Of a stretch of 64,000 nucleotides of DNA, positions 27,282 to 36,153 are shown piece after piece. This stretch comes from Verrucomicrobium sp. (lineage in GTDB: Bacteria; Verrucomicrobiota; Verrucomicrobiia; Methylacidiphilales; UBA1321): contig JAFIGT010000021.1 in the NCBI GenBank assembly GCA_017849585.1, forward strand, positions 124,001 to 188,000, given 5' to 3'. A program made the position numbers and the translations under genes. How positions within the stretch are numbered: the stretch's first letter is position 1; every line of letters begins with the position of its first letter. Under the pieces are notes generated by a model. It was given only the letters and a program-made list of their open reading frames with translations. It ran no database searches and was not told where the DNA came from.

Positions 27282-28082
27282 TCACCCCTGAAGAAGGGAT
27301 TGGCCTCCGTCGATGTAGATCTCGGTTCCGGTAATGTGATTGGAAGCGTCTGAGGCGAGAAACCAAACGAGCTCGGCCACCTGACCGGCAGATCCCGGGG
27401 TATTGCCGGTGAGGGGAATGGGCCCCTCGGGATATTCCACGGGGATACTTTCTGTTTCAAGGTTTCGATGTTCGGTGTTGTTGTCGATCAAGGTGCTGAT
27501 GGCTCCCGGACAGATGGCATTGACGCGGATGCGGTATTTGGCGAGTTCGACAGCGAGCATTTTGGTCATGGCGACTTGCCCGGCTTTGGAACAGGAGTAA
27601 GCGGTGGCCCCCGTATTGCTGAAGATGCGGTTGCCGTTGACTGAGGCGGTGACAATGATGGAACCACCCTGACGCTTGAGGTAGGGCGCAGCGTGCTTGA
27701 TGGTGAGGAAAGTTCCTTTGAGGTTGATGGCAAGGGTCTTTTCCCACTCCGCTTCGTCGATTTCTTCAATGGGGGCCCAGACGCCGTTGATACCGCCATT
27801 GGCGAGGACAATGTCGATGCGTCCCCATTGGACAACGGTTTGCTCGACTGCTTCAAGCAGTTCGGCGCTGGAGGAGATATCGGCGACGATGGGGATGGCG
27901 TTGCCGCCACCGCTGCGGATTTCCATGCTGGTGATTTCCACTTCTTCGTGAGTGCGGCTGACCACGGCGATAGAGGCTCCGGCATAGGCGAGTGCCTTGG
28001 CGGAAGCTTTACCGATACCGGAGCCGGCACCGGTGATGAAAGCGACACGGTCGGTCAAGGTGCCTTTCATGAAGGGGATCAT
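27282..28082 (-). CDS. Short-chain dehydrogenase/reductase (SDR)
   Basis: Classical SDRs are NAD(P)-dependent oxidoreductases. The 266-residue protein has the cofactor motif TGAGSGIG (about 18-25) and the downstream NGGIN strand replacing the usual NNAG. The catalytic set is Asn in the LAINLKG helix, Ser in VTASVNG, and YSCSKAG (Tyr-x3-Lys). The C terminus ITGTEIYIDGGQSL is typical. ATG 28082 or ATG 28070 could be the start. The substrate is unknown. The gene is convergent with the symporter and may act on the product of the carbohydrate locus, but that is inference. Confidence 0.92.
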   Translation of the reverse strand: MIPFMKGTLTDRVAFITGAGSGIGKASAKALAYAGASIAVVSRTHEEVEITSMEIRSGGGNAIPIVADISSSAELLEAVEQTVVQWGRIDIVLANGGINGVWAPIEEIDEAEWEKTLAINLKGTFLTIKHAAPYLKRQGGSIIVTASVNGNRIFSNTGATAYSCSKAGQVAMTKMLAVELAKYRIRVNAICPGAISTLIDNNTEHRNLETESIPVEYPEGPIPLTGNTPGSAGQVAELVWFLASDASNHITGTEIYIDGGQSLLQG

Positions 28083-28352
28083 AGAATTTCTCGTTTAAGG
28101 GTGGTGGAAGGAGCGGTCATAGAAGAGCGGCGGTGATGCCACTCCTCGCACGGTGCTTGCTACTCGTTCTTTCCAAAGGAATTATTCTTGTTTCGACAAA
28201 GTGGAGACGACGGGAGTGCGTAGAGTTTCGCGCGCATTTTGCAGAGGTTTGGGAAAGGGGGCGTGCAGGGTGCAGGACATTTTAATTGGTGAATCTCTGG
28301 GCTGGTTTTTTGTACAGGTTCGTCGGATATTAGGGGTAGAAGAGTTTATTGT

Positions 28353-28670
28353 ATGGCGCATCATCCAGAGAAAGAAGCAGGCTCGGATCCGGCCCAGTTG
28401 GCGGCGGATGTGGTGAGGGAAATTATGTCAACAGGCTTGAAGCAGGGGCATCAACAGGATGCTTGGCGTTCCGAGCCGCAGGACAATCATCTCGACAAGG
28501 CCTTGCGTCATGCGCTGACGTTTCGGTTGATGCGCGAAGGCAATAGCAAGGAGCCGGATGCCGAGGGGGAAGATCGGATGGCGCATTTGAAGCGCGCGCT
28601 GTGCCGGTTGGCGCTGGTGTTGTGTCAGGAGACCGATCGAAAGCAGGAGAAGTCCTCCGCGATTCGCTGA
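28353..28670 (+). CDS. Small helical protein, possible dATP/dGTP diphosphohydrolase-like (DUF5664) fold
   Basis: Not firmly recognised. The 105-residue product reads WRSEPQDNHLDKALRHALTF, then a D/E-rich loop (KEPDAEGED) and HLKRALCRLALVL. That order (Trp, Leu-rich helix with a paired His, acidic loop, His-Leu-x-x-Ala helix) resembles the DUF5664 all-alpha family, some phage members of which are dATP/dGTP diphosphohydrolases. The typical N-terminal 'K-x-D-x-G-K' segment is absent. It lies alone between a divergent SDR gene and the convergent HAD-type gene. The 270 bases upstream show no further feature. Confidence 0.5.
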   Translation: MAHHPEKEAGSDPAQLAADVVREIMSTGLKQGHQQDAWRSEPQDNHLDKALRHALTFRLMREGNSKEPDAEGEDRMAHLKRALCRLALVLCQETDRKQEKSSAIR

Positions 28671-28691
28671 GTCGGATTTTCCATCGCGCTT

Positions 28692-30794
28692 TTACGCGTC
28701 TTCTTCCACAAGTTGACGGAGCAGCCAAGATTGGGGTGTCTGCTGATGCAGCAGGCCCGGTTTCCATTCCGCCTGCTGGTAAGTGGTAAGTAATTCCTGA
28801 GGCGAAAGACTATCGTGCGGAAAAACGGCGAGGGGGCGTGGATGGGGTGATCCGTTGAGGTAATGCAGCGCTCCCAGCTTGAGGGCTTCCTCAGAGGTGG
28901 GGGCAAGAGCGAGTCGTGTGAATTCGGCGACAGCAATCTCGGGCGGTGTTTCGAGAAGCGTGGTGTGAAGCGGAGACTGAAAGATGGCTTGGGCGTAGGC
29001 AAAGATGCCTTGATGCAGCGTGTTCAATTGCGCGGTTTGCTCCGGGTCGGTAGGCAGCGGATTGTGGTGCGGTTTGACGCTGTTCTGGAGGTGGGTGAAA
29101 TAGCGTAGCGGCGGTTGATCGGCCGCGCAGAGGGTATAGAGAAGGGCGCGGCCCGTGGAGAGAGTCTGGCTGAGGGAGAGCGGTTCTCCGTTGTGGGCCA
29201 GATAACTGTGATAATGGTAATCGACAAGTTGCGGGGCTTGGGCTCCGGGGAGAGTGAGGAGATGAAAGCCAGTCAGATTGTGATGGATTTCCTCATGGTG
29301 GAGAATCGAGAGCAGTGACTTGGTGGCCGTGTTGTTCCAGCCGAGATCGACGAGAGCTGTCGGGCAATCGGTGGTGAGATGTTGTTGCTGAAGATAGCGC
29401 AAAAGGATTTCGCGTTCGCCCTGCGCCCGTTCAGTCAAGGCTCCGAGTAGGTCTGGATCGCGAAAGAGACGTTGCAGGCGCACGGGGTTTTGCCGCGGAT
29501 CAATGGGTGTTTCGGGGGAATGAAATCCGGCCTTGTTCAAGGCTGAGACGAAGAGTTCGGGATCCAGATCCAGCTGGGAAAGAAGTTCGGAGACCGGGCA
29601 GGATCCATATCCCCTGAAGAGAGTTGGAAGATCGGGTGAATATTGACAGCCGAGTGTGGGAAGAAGGTAGGCGCGGCGCGATGCATGGAGATGCTCCGCC
29701 GGGGGGAGTTCGGGATGCTGTTGCTGGAGGATTAGGTAGATCTGGTGCAGCAGGTGTCCCGAGCGTCCAAGGAAATAGGCGTGTTGAATGTGCTGCCGCT
29801 GCCATTGGGCGGCGAGCCACAGGATGAAGCAGGTTAGCATTGGCCCTACGCTGAGCGCGCCAAGTTGCAGCCAGAAGGATTGATCATCCGGGGGTAGTGA
29901 CGGTGGAAAAGTCAGGGTGCAAGCCGTGCCGCGCAGAAGCGATTCCGTGTGGCGAACGTCGAGGGATTGATGTTGTACGGAGGCGGTAACCGGTGGGCTG
30001 TAGGGGTGCAGGAGGCAGGATGCATCCGCCAGTCGCGCGGCGCTGGCGTCGATCTCGGGGTCATGTCCGATATGAAGAATCTGCTGGGGGGAAATGGAAA
30101 GGGCTTTGGCCGCCCGGCGTATGAGGCCGCCATTGGCGAGATTCGCACGGTATGCGGCAGTGGTGAAAAGCAGGTTGGGTGTGAGGGGATAACCGATATG
30201 GTGGAGAATTTCGAAGAGATGGTTTTTGTCGAGAACGGTATCCGCGAGAATGAGGATCGCCTTGCCTTGGGCGTGCGCTGTCTGGGCGAGTTGCAAAATC
30301 GGAACGAGAGGACGGGCCAGAATGCGTTCGAGTGTGTGCTCGGCCTGAACGCAGGCAGTCACCTGTTCGGGAGTCAGTCCGGATTCGTGACCAAAGCGCT
30401 CGTAGATTTCGTCGAGCGTTGTTTCAGTCGAGCCTGTCTGCTGACGACTGGCTTGCCGGGCGGTTTCTTCAGCTTGAAGCCGGAGTGCATAAATTTGTTC
30501 GCGGTTCAACGGGAGCTCCGCAAATGGCGAAAGGGTCTTCAGGAAAAGAAAGCGATCCTCGGGTTGAAGACAGGTTCGTTGTAAGGCGGTATCCCATAGG
30601 GAGAGTGAAATCGCCTGAACTTGAGGCAGCCGCTCATTCCACAAGCGGAGAAAATCCGATTCGCGTTCCGTGGGAGAAATGGGCGTGGTGGAGAGGCCGA
30701 GAGTGCGGCGCGTGGCCGATATTTTTTGTTGTAATTCCTCAATAGCAGCAAGCTCCTGGGTGGACCAGGCAGACTCTGAAAACATGGTAGGCAT
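28692..30794 (-). CDS. Large HAD-type two-domain protein with lost catalytic residues
   Basis: The 700-residue protein has the layout of large HAD-type proteins often found in surface-polysaccharide clusters. An N-terminal HAD-like region (about 55-265) is followed by a second domain starting near 340 (AYFLGRSGHLLHQIY). In those proteins the first motif reads SFDIFDTLL; here it reads SLSLWDTAL, so the nucleophile Asp is Ser65 and only Asp68 remains. The fourth motif HIGD is HIGH (241-244), and the second-domain 'FL-x-RDG' is FLGRSG. It is therefore probably a pseudoenzyme or has changed chemistry. It is divergent from the solute-binding protein gene and no polysaccharide cluster is adjacent. 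An ACG/ATG-like second start at residue 4 is possible. Confidence 0.75.
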   Translation of the reverse strand: MPTMFSESAWSTQELAAIEELQQKISATRRTLGLSTTPISPTERESDFLRLWNERLPQVQAISLSLWDTALQRTCLQPEDRFLFLKTLSPFAELPLNREQIYALRLQAEETARQASRQQTGSTETTLDEIYERFGHESGLTPEQVTACVQAEHTLERILARPLVPILQLAQTAHAQGKAILILADTVLDKNHLFEILHHIGYPLTPNLLFTTAAYRANLANGGLIRRAAKALSISPQQILHIGHDPEIDASAARLADASCLLHPYSPPVTASVQHQSLDVRHTESLLRGTACTLTFPPSLPPDDQSFWLQLGALSVGPMLTCFILWLAAQWQRQHIQHAYFLGRSGHLLHQIYLILQQQHPELPPAEHLHASRRAYLLPTLGCQYSPDLPTLFRGYGSCPVSELLSQLDLDPELFVSALNKAGFHSPETPIDPRQNPVRLQRLFRDPDLLGALTERAQGEREILLRYLQQQHLTTDCPTALVDLGWNNTATKSLLSILHHEEIHHNLTGFHLLTLPGAQAPQLVDYHYHSYLAHNGEPLSLSQTLSTGRALLYTLCAADQPPLRYFTHLQNSVKPHHNPLPTDPEQTAQLNTLHQGIFAYAQAIFQSPLHTTLLETPPEIAVAEFTRLALAPTSEEALKLGALHYLNGSPHPRPLAVFPHDSLSPQELLTTYQQAEWKPGLLHQQTPQSWLLRQLVEEDA

Positions 30795-30889
30795 ATCGGA
30801 CCGAAGGCGGAAAAAATTACCGTTTTTGCAGTCACATTATTAACGATGGGAAAATGACGCTTTGCGAAGGGGGCTGGAGGAGCTAAAGA

Positions 30890-32158
30890 ATGGCGATGCA
30901 TCGATGGGGAATCACACTGGCTGTCGTGGCCATTTTATTAGTCTTGGCAGGAGCCTTATGGGTGACGATGCGTGGACCGGTCCTTGATAAAACAAGCTCT
31001 CCGTTGACGGTGGATGCCGAGTCTCCGGCGTTGGTGCCGGGATCGGTGGGAAAACTGAGTGCGTGGATTTTTACCGGGGAAATTCCGGGTGCGGCGTGGG
31101 AGCGAATTGTTCGCGAGTTTGAAAAGAGCAGTGGCTATCGCGTGCAGTTGACGGTGTATGATTCCGAGGAGAAGTATCGCGAGTCTCTGCGCGTGGCGTT
31201 GGCGGAGCGGCGATTGCCGGATGTTTTTCTGATTGAATCAACGGAGGCGGAAGCCTTGAAGCAGGCGGGGCAAATCGCTCCGGTAGAGGTGACGCCGGGA
31301 GATGCCGCCGAATGGGTGCCGGGAGTGTTGGCGACCTTTCAGCGCGGGGACAAGACATTGGGTTTTCCGTCGGAGTTTACGCTGCTCTCTCTCTATTATA
31401 ATACGGCGTCGTTTGATCGGGTGGGGGTGGCTTATCCCGATGTGCATTGGACATGGGAGACGTTGCTCGGTATCAGTCAGGCGATTTATCGCGCGCCGTC
31501 GAATGATCAAGGAGAGCCTCTTTATTCGCTGGAGCTGCCGTTGCGTTTTGATGTGTGGCAGGCTTTCGCGGCGCAGGCAGGTGGCAGTTTATATGACGGG
31601 ACGTCCTGGCAGGTGGGCACGCCCAAGACGCTGGCGGCGCAGGTGAAGTCGTTGACCTACTTGCGGGATTTTCTCAAGCGTTACGTGATCGTGCCGCGAC
31701 CGCCCTCGGCAGTGAGCGGGAAGCTGTTTGTGCAGGGGCGGGCCAGTATGGCGATTGCGGGGGCGGAGTTGCTGCGGGAGTTGCGTTCGCGGCCGGACTT
31801 GCGGTGGGGGGTGGCGCCATTGCCGAAGGATGAAAACCGTTCCACCGTGGTGAAGGCGCGCGGGTGGACCGTGTCGGCCCAATGCACGAGTCCGAAGGAC
31901 GCGGCGCGATTGGCGCGGGCACTCGCGACACAGCCATCGCGGTCGAATTGGCTGTCTGCTCATGCTGGGCCGGGAGCTTCGCGTTCGACTGCCGAGCAGG
32001 TGTTTTACAGTGCGGCGGCTTATGCGCAACCGTTGCCGTTTATTGCCACGGCACCGGAGTTGGAACGGATCATCAATGAAGAGTTGTTGAGGTGGATCAA
32101 TCAGGATAATCCGTCGCCCGAGGCGATGATCGAGTGGTCGCAGAAGTTGTTGAAGTGA
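30890..32158 (+). CDS. Extracellular solute-binding protein (family 1), membrane-anchored
   Basis: Family 1 binding proteins capture sugars in the periplasm for ABC importers. GGAGG stands about 8 bases before the ATG. The 422-residue protein has an uncleaved-looking N-terminal hydrophobic segment (ITLAVVAILLVLAGALWV). Typical motifs are LPDVFLIESTEAEALKQAGQ, GFPSEFTLLSLYYNTASFD, WTWETLLGISQAI and GRASMAIAGAELLRELR. No lipobox Cys is seen, so it may be anchored by the helix. No permease or ATPase genes are adjacent; the binding protein is an orphan here. The ligand cannot be assigned. Confidence 0.88.
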   Translation: MAMHRWGITLAVVAILLVLAGALWVTMRGPVLDKTSSPLTVDAESPALVPGSVGKLSAWIFTGEIPGAAWERIVREFEKSSGYRVQLTVYDSEEKYRESLRVALAERRLPDVFLIESTEAEALKQAGQIAPVEVTPGDAAEWVPGVLATFQRGDKTLGFPSEFTLLSLYYNTASFDRVGVAYPDVHWTWETLLGISQAIYRAPSNDQGEPLYSLELPLRFDVWQAFAAQAGGSLYDGTSWQVGTPKTLAAQVKSLTYLRDFLKRYVIVPRPPSAVSGKLFVQGRASMAIAGAELLRELRSRPDLRWGVAPLPKDENRSTVVKARGWTVSAQCTSPKDAARLARALATQPSRSNWLSAHAGPGASRSTAEQVFYSAAAYAQPLPFIATAPELERIINEELLRWINQDNPSPEAMIEWSQKLLK

Positions 32159-32785
32159 TCAGCGGCCCATTGCGTCGGCGAGTTCGCTCGCGGCGCGATT
32201 CAAGTCGTCGTCGTTGGCGTTGGAAGCGATGGTGATCGGAGCGCCGAAATGGAAATCGCAGCGGGCGAATGGCCAGGGAATCTGGAATCGGTCCCAGCTG
32301 CGGAGCTGGATCTTGTGGGAATACTCGATGCGTAGCGGGATGATGGAATGGCCCGATTTGCGGGCGAGATGGAGTACGCCCGGTTGAATTTGGTGTCGTG
32401 GGCCGCGTGGGCCGTCCGGGGTGATGGCGGCGTCGATCCCTTCCTCCAGCCAATGCATGAGGGCGAGCAGTGCGGCGGAGCCTCGCTTGGAGCTGGACCC
32501 GCGGGCGGCGTACATGCCGAATTCGTGAATGATGTTGGAGATGAGGTTGCCGTCTTTGCTGCGGCTGATCATGGCCGCAAGGCGGAAGTGAGGGAAGAGC
32601 TGGCGTTGGATATAGGGGAGCAGAAAAAGACTGTCATGCCAGAACGCGAAGAGGACGGGGTCGCGATTGAGCTTCTCCTGAAAATGATACGGGTCATGGA
32701 CATGCAGCCGAACCGTGCCGCCGAGCAGGCGGATCAGGGCAGCTCCCAGTTTGGGGGCGAAGCGTCGTTCCAGCCAGCGTTTCAT
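32159..32785 (-). CDS. Lysophospholipid acyltransferase family protein (DUF374)
   Basis: DUF374 proteins belong to the LPLAT acyltransferase superfamily, which transfers acyl chains to glycerol-phosphate or sugar lipids. The 208-residue protein shows FWHDSLFLLPY, SRSKDGNLIS, GMYAARGSSSKRG and TPDGPRGPRHQIQPGVLHLARKSG. The HxxxxD motif is present in degenerate form (HDSLF). The start overlaps the stop of the MFS gene by 4 bases (ATGA), so the two are translationally coupled on the minus strand. This MFS-acyltransferase pairing resembles the LplT-Aas system for lysophospholipid recycling in E. coli. Its own substrate is unknown. Confidence 0.88.
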   Translation of the reverse strand: MKRWLERRFAPKLGAALIRLLGGTVRLHVHDPYHFQEKLNRDPVLFAFWHDSLFLLPYIQRQLFPHFRLAAMISRSKDGNLISNIIHEFGMYAARGSSSKRGSAALLALMHWLEEGIDAAITPDGPRGPRHQIQPGVLHLARKSGHSIIPLRIEYSHKIQLRSWDRFQIPWPFARCDFHFGAPITIASNANDDDLNRAASELADAMGR

Positions 32786-34155
32786 GGGAGCGGTTTGCGG
32801 AAGAAGAGCCGGGTGATGGCCCGGGACGGCGTGTTGATCAACAGTTCATGCATGAATTCGTCGGTTCGCATGGCACGGGGTTCGTCCAGACGGTGCAGGT
32901 AGTATTGAGCGACGACCATGGTGAGGGCGAGGACGATGTAGAGAAAACTATACTTGTTCCATTCCCATCCCCAAGTGATGTGATGCCAGTTGCTGAGGCT
33001 GTCGAGGATGATCCCCCAGAGCACCGGCATGAGGCCGAGCACGAGGCTGACGATGACGCTGAAGAGGGCGAAGAAGTGGCTGCGGCCCATGGCGGGTACA
33101 ATGCTCATGAGCATGCGGGTATTGCCGAGATTGTAGAGCGAGCCGCAGAGTCCGGCGCTGATCTGGATGATGATGAGCCAGGTGTAGGTGAGCGGCAGGA
33201 CCCGCGAGGCGGTGAGCGCCCAGCCGAGAAAATGGAGTGTAAAGAAGATCAGTCCCAGGGCGATGATGGGACGGCTGCCTACGCGGTCGACGATTTTGCC
33301 AAAGGCAAAAAGTGAGCAGGCGCTGACGAAGACGCTGAGGCTGGCGAGGAGCAATGTCTTCGAGCTGCTGAAGTGAAAGAGGTCGCGGAACATCGGAATC
33401 CAGAAGACGCCTGCAGCGGCAAAGGCGGAATTGGCGATGACATTGAAGATCATGAACTTGAAGAAGGGCGGGTAGAAAAGCATTTCGCGCCACGGCACTT
33501 TGCCGCTGCTGTAGGGGGTGGCTTCGACCGGTACGTCGGGAATCTTTTGGAGGAAGTAGAGACTCGCCATGGCGGAGGCGAAGCTGAAGAGAAAGATGCC
33601 GCCGAAAGCGTAGAGTGAGGAACCTTCGCGCAGGAAATAGGAGTTCAACAAGAGCGCGCCGACGCCAGCCAGGGCTCCGGACATTTGATCTCGGGAGATG
33701 TAATGGCCGCGGATTTCTTCCGGCACGAGCTTGGTCATCCATGGAAGGAATCCGCAAACAGAAATACCGCGTGAGGCGTTGTAGAGAAAGAGCAGCAGCA
33801 GCATCAGGGCGATGCGCGTGGCGGTATCAATGCGACCGGGGAGGAAGGCGGTGACGGCCATGCCGATGATGAGGTAGCTGCGGGCGCTCCAGCCGCGCAG
33901 GACGAACTTGCGGTAGCCGATGGTTTCCACAAAGCGGGCGGCAGGAACTTGCAGGATGTTGAGCAGGGGCGGGAGTGCGGCGACGATGCCAAGGATGGTC
34001 GCGCTGGCGCCGAGTTGCTTGAAGAAGAGCATCATCGGGACGCCGAGGACGATGGAGAAGGAGACGGTATTGAAAACTTGAAAGGTGTAGGCGTTGGCCA
34101 GGCCCAACGGCATGCGGGGGGGCGCAGGCGCGGAGGGATCAACAGAAGTGGACAT
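32782..34155 (-). CDS. MFS transporter, 12-helix type
   Basis: The ATG at 34155 is used because the in-frame extension upstream (34156-34377) is unlike a leader; it gives 457 residues. About twelve membrane segments are visible, with a central loop. GASATILGIVAALPPLLNILQ is followed by RFVETIGYRKFVLRGW in the first half (typical D/E-x-x-G-R/K-K position), and DRVGSRPIIALGLIFFTLHFLG in the second. Its stop overlaps the start of the acyltransferase gene. The pairing suggests a lipid or lysolipid permease, but sugar or drug transport is equally possible. The start has no clear Shine-Dalgarno sequence. Confidence 0.88.
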   Translation of the reverse strand: MSTSVDPSAPAPPRMPLGLANAYTFQVFNTVSFSIVLGVPMMLFFKQLGASATILGIVAALPPLLNILQVPAARFVETIGYRKFVLRGWSARSYLIIGMAVTAFLPGRIDTATRIALMLLLLFLYNASRGISVCGFLPWMTKLVPEEIRGHYISRDQMSGALAGVGALLLNSYFLREGSSLYAFGGIFLFSFASAMASLYFLQKIPDVPVEATPYSSGKVPWREMLFYPPFFKFMIFNVIANSAFAAAGVFWIPMFRDLFHFSSSKTLLLASLSVFVSACSLFAFGKIVDRVGSRPIIALGLIFFTLHFLGWALTASRVLPLTYTWLIIIQISAGLCGSLYNLGNTRMLMSIVPAMGRSHFFALFSVIVSLVLGLMPVLWGIILDSLSNWHHITWGWEWNKYSFLYIVLALTMVVAQYYLHRLDEPRAMRTDEFMHELLINTPSRAITRLFFRKPLP

Positions 34156-34590
34156 GACAGGAAAAATTACGGAGTAGCCGGTTCTGGTGGGAAGTATTAG
34201 GGATGGGGCACTGGGTGCAAGTTTAAATGCAAACGGCCATTGGGTGGGGGTGGCGAAAAAAGTGGGATCGCGCTCCGAACGGCTCCCAACGTCTACACCG
34301 CTTTCTTGGTCCCGGTCCGGGGGAAGCAGGATTTCAGATTTCAAATGGGAGATTTGAAATGAAGAGAGTCCGCGCATGAGTCTATTTCTAGCAGAAAGCG
34401 CGGAAAGATGTTTGCGTTAGGTTGGCTACGTTTGTTAGGTGTGCGAGATTTTTGCTGCTGAAGGCAGCCGGTAGGACGAGTTTCTTGCTTTCGGTTGGAC
34501 AGCTGAAAGCACAAGCCCAGACATCGAGGCGCGGTACGACAAAGCGGGAGCAAGCTCCCGCTTTCCAAATGGGTTCAGCGTCAGCCGCGC
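34156..34590. repeat. Second copy of the intergenic A/B repeats; region without gene
   Basis: No gene is supported in these 435 bases. Segments A (34251-34296) and B (34411-34458) match the gap at 2157-2571. A small 9-bp hairpin ATTTCAAAT/ATTTGAAAT (34338-34346 with 34352-34360) lies between them. The lysS terminator (34541-34564) is near the right end. Confidence 0.5.
34541..34564 (-). terminator. Intrinsic terminator downstream of lysS
   Basis: A perfect 11-bp stem AAAGCGGGAGC / GCTCCCGCTTT with a 2-base loop lies 27 bases beyond the lysS stop on the minus strand. It ends in TTT. Confidence 0.75.
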
Positions 34591-36018
34591 TCAGGCCTTG
34601 GGCTTGAGCAGCGGGAAGAGGAGGACGTCGCGGATCGATTCCGCGCCGGTGAGGACCATGGCGAGGCGGTCGATGCCGATGCCGATACCGCCAGCGGGGG
34701 GCATGCCGTATTCGAGCGCGGCGAGGAAGTCCTCGTCGAGGTCCATCTTTTCGCCGCCGGATTGTTCGAGGAGGCGTTCGCGTTGGACGATGGGGTTGTT
34801 CAATTCGCTGTAACCGGGGGAGATTTCCTGTCCGGCCATGATGAGTTCGTAGACGTCGACGACGCTGGAGTCCTCGGTGTTCTGGCGGGCGAGGGGAACG
34901 AGTTCCTTGGGCAGGTGGGTGACGAAGAGCGGGTTCTTTTGCTTGGCTTCGACGAGCTTTTCGTAGACTTGGTTGGTGACTTCGAAGTCGACGAGGTCGG
35001 GGCCAATCTCGACGCCGAGTTCGGCGGCCTTGGCGCGGCGGCCTTCGGGCGTGAGCTGGAACCAGTCGGCTCCGGCGACGTCCGTAATGCAGTCGTTGTA
35101 CTTCTTGCGCGGCCACGGGCGGGTGAGGTCGATCTGGGTGGGGCCGACGACGAGGGTGCCCATGACCTTTTCGGCGACGGTGGTGATGAGTTCTTCCACG
35201 AGCTGCGCCATCATTTCGAAGTCAGCGAAAGCCCAGTAGGCTTCGAGCATGGTGAACTCGGGGTTGTGCTTGCGGGAGATGCCTTCGTTGCGGAAGTTGC
35301 GGTTGAGTTCGAATATCTTGCCCATGCCGCCGACGAGCAAGCGCTTGAGGTAGAGCTCGGGGGCGATGCGGAGGAAGAGGTCGATGTTGAGGGCGTTGTG
35401 GTGGGTGACGAACGGCTGCGCGGCGGCGCCACCGGCGACGGCCTGCATCATGGGGGTTTCGACTTCGTTGAAGCCGCGGGCTTCGAAGAAGTTGCGGACT
35501 TCGCGCACGATGCGGCTGCGCAGGAGGAGGGTCTTGCGGGCGTCTTCGCTGACGATCATGTCGACGTAGCGCTGGCGGTAGCGGGCTTCCACGTCGGAGA
35601 GTCCATACCACTGGCTGGGGATGGGGCGCAGGGACTTGGAGAGGAGTCGCAGGGAGGAGAGCTTGAGGGTCTTTTCGCCGCTCTTGGAGGTGAAGAGGGT
35701 GCCTTCGCCACCGATGAAGTCGCCGATGTCGAGGAGCTTCCAGTAGGCGAAGACGTCGTCGCCGAGGCTTTGCTTGTTGGCGTAGATCTGGAACTTGCCG
35801 TATTGATCTTGGATGTGGGCGAAGACGCTCTTGCCCATGTCGCGAATGGAAACGAGACGACCGGCGATGCGGACGGTCTTGTTTTCTTCAAAGCCGTCGA
35901 TCACTTCCTTGGTGGTGAGGGCGTCGGGATAGGCGGAGCCAAAGGGGTCGATGCCGAGTTGGCGCCAGGCTTCGAGCTTTTGGTGGCGCAGTTGGAGCAA
36001 TTCGCTGAGTTCTTCCAT
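34591..36018 (-). CDS. lysS: Lysyl-tRNA synthetase, class II
   Basis: LysS charges tRNA-Lys. The ATG at 36018 gives 475 residues. The N-terminal anticodon-binding OB domain (about 50-150) shows VRIAGRLVSIRDMGKSVFAHI. Class II motifs follow: motif 1 region FEARGFNEVETPMMQ, motif 2 FRNEGISRKHNPEFTMLEAYWAF, and motif 3 GIGIGIDRLAMVL at the C terminus. The length is shorter than the 505 of E. coli because of small gaps and a shorter N terminus. It is encoded alone, with a terminator just downstream, and upstream lies the Dabb gene on the same strand. Confidence 0.97.
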   Translation of the reverse strand: MEELSELLQLRHQKLEAWRQLGIDPFGSAYPDALTTKEVIDGFEENKTVRIAGRLVSIRDMGKSVFAHIQDQYGKFQIYANKQSLGDDVFAYWKLLDIGDFIGGEGTLFTSKSGEKTLKLSSLRLLSKSLRPIPSQWYGLSDVEARYRQRYVDMIVSEDARKTLLLRSRIVREVRNFFEARGFNEVETPMMQAVAGGAAAQPFVTHHNALNIDLFLRIAPELYLKRLLVGGMGKIFELNRNFRNEGISRKHNPEFTMLEAYWAFADFEMMAQLVEELITTVAEKVMGTLVVGPTQIDLTRPWPRKKYNDCITDVAGADWFQLTPEGRRAKAAELGVEIGPDLVDFEVTNQVYEKLVEAKQKNPLFVTHLPKELVPLARQNTEDSSVVDVYELIMAGQEISPGYSELNNPIVQRERLLEQSGGEKMDLDEDFLAALEYGMPPAGGIGIGIDRLAMVLTGAESIRDVLLFPLLKPKA

Positions 36019-36153
36019 AAAAGTAAAAAAGGTGAGGGGCGAGACTACCTTGCCCGGATAGGGGAGACAATAGGAAATCAAGGGCAGGAGGTGGGTTCCT
36101 GCGGGAGTGCGGGTCTGATCGGGATGCGTCCGGTGGTGGCGGACGGACGGGGA

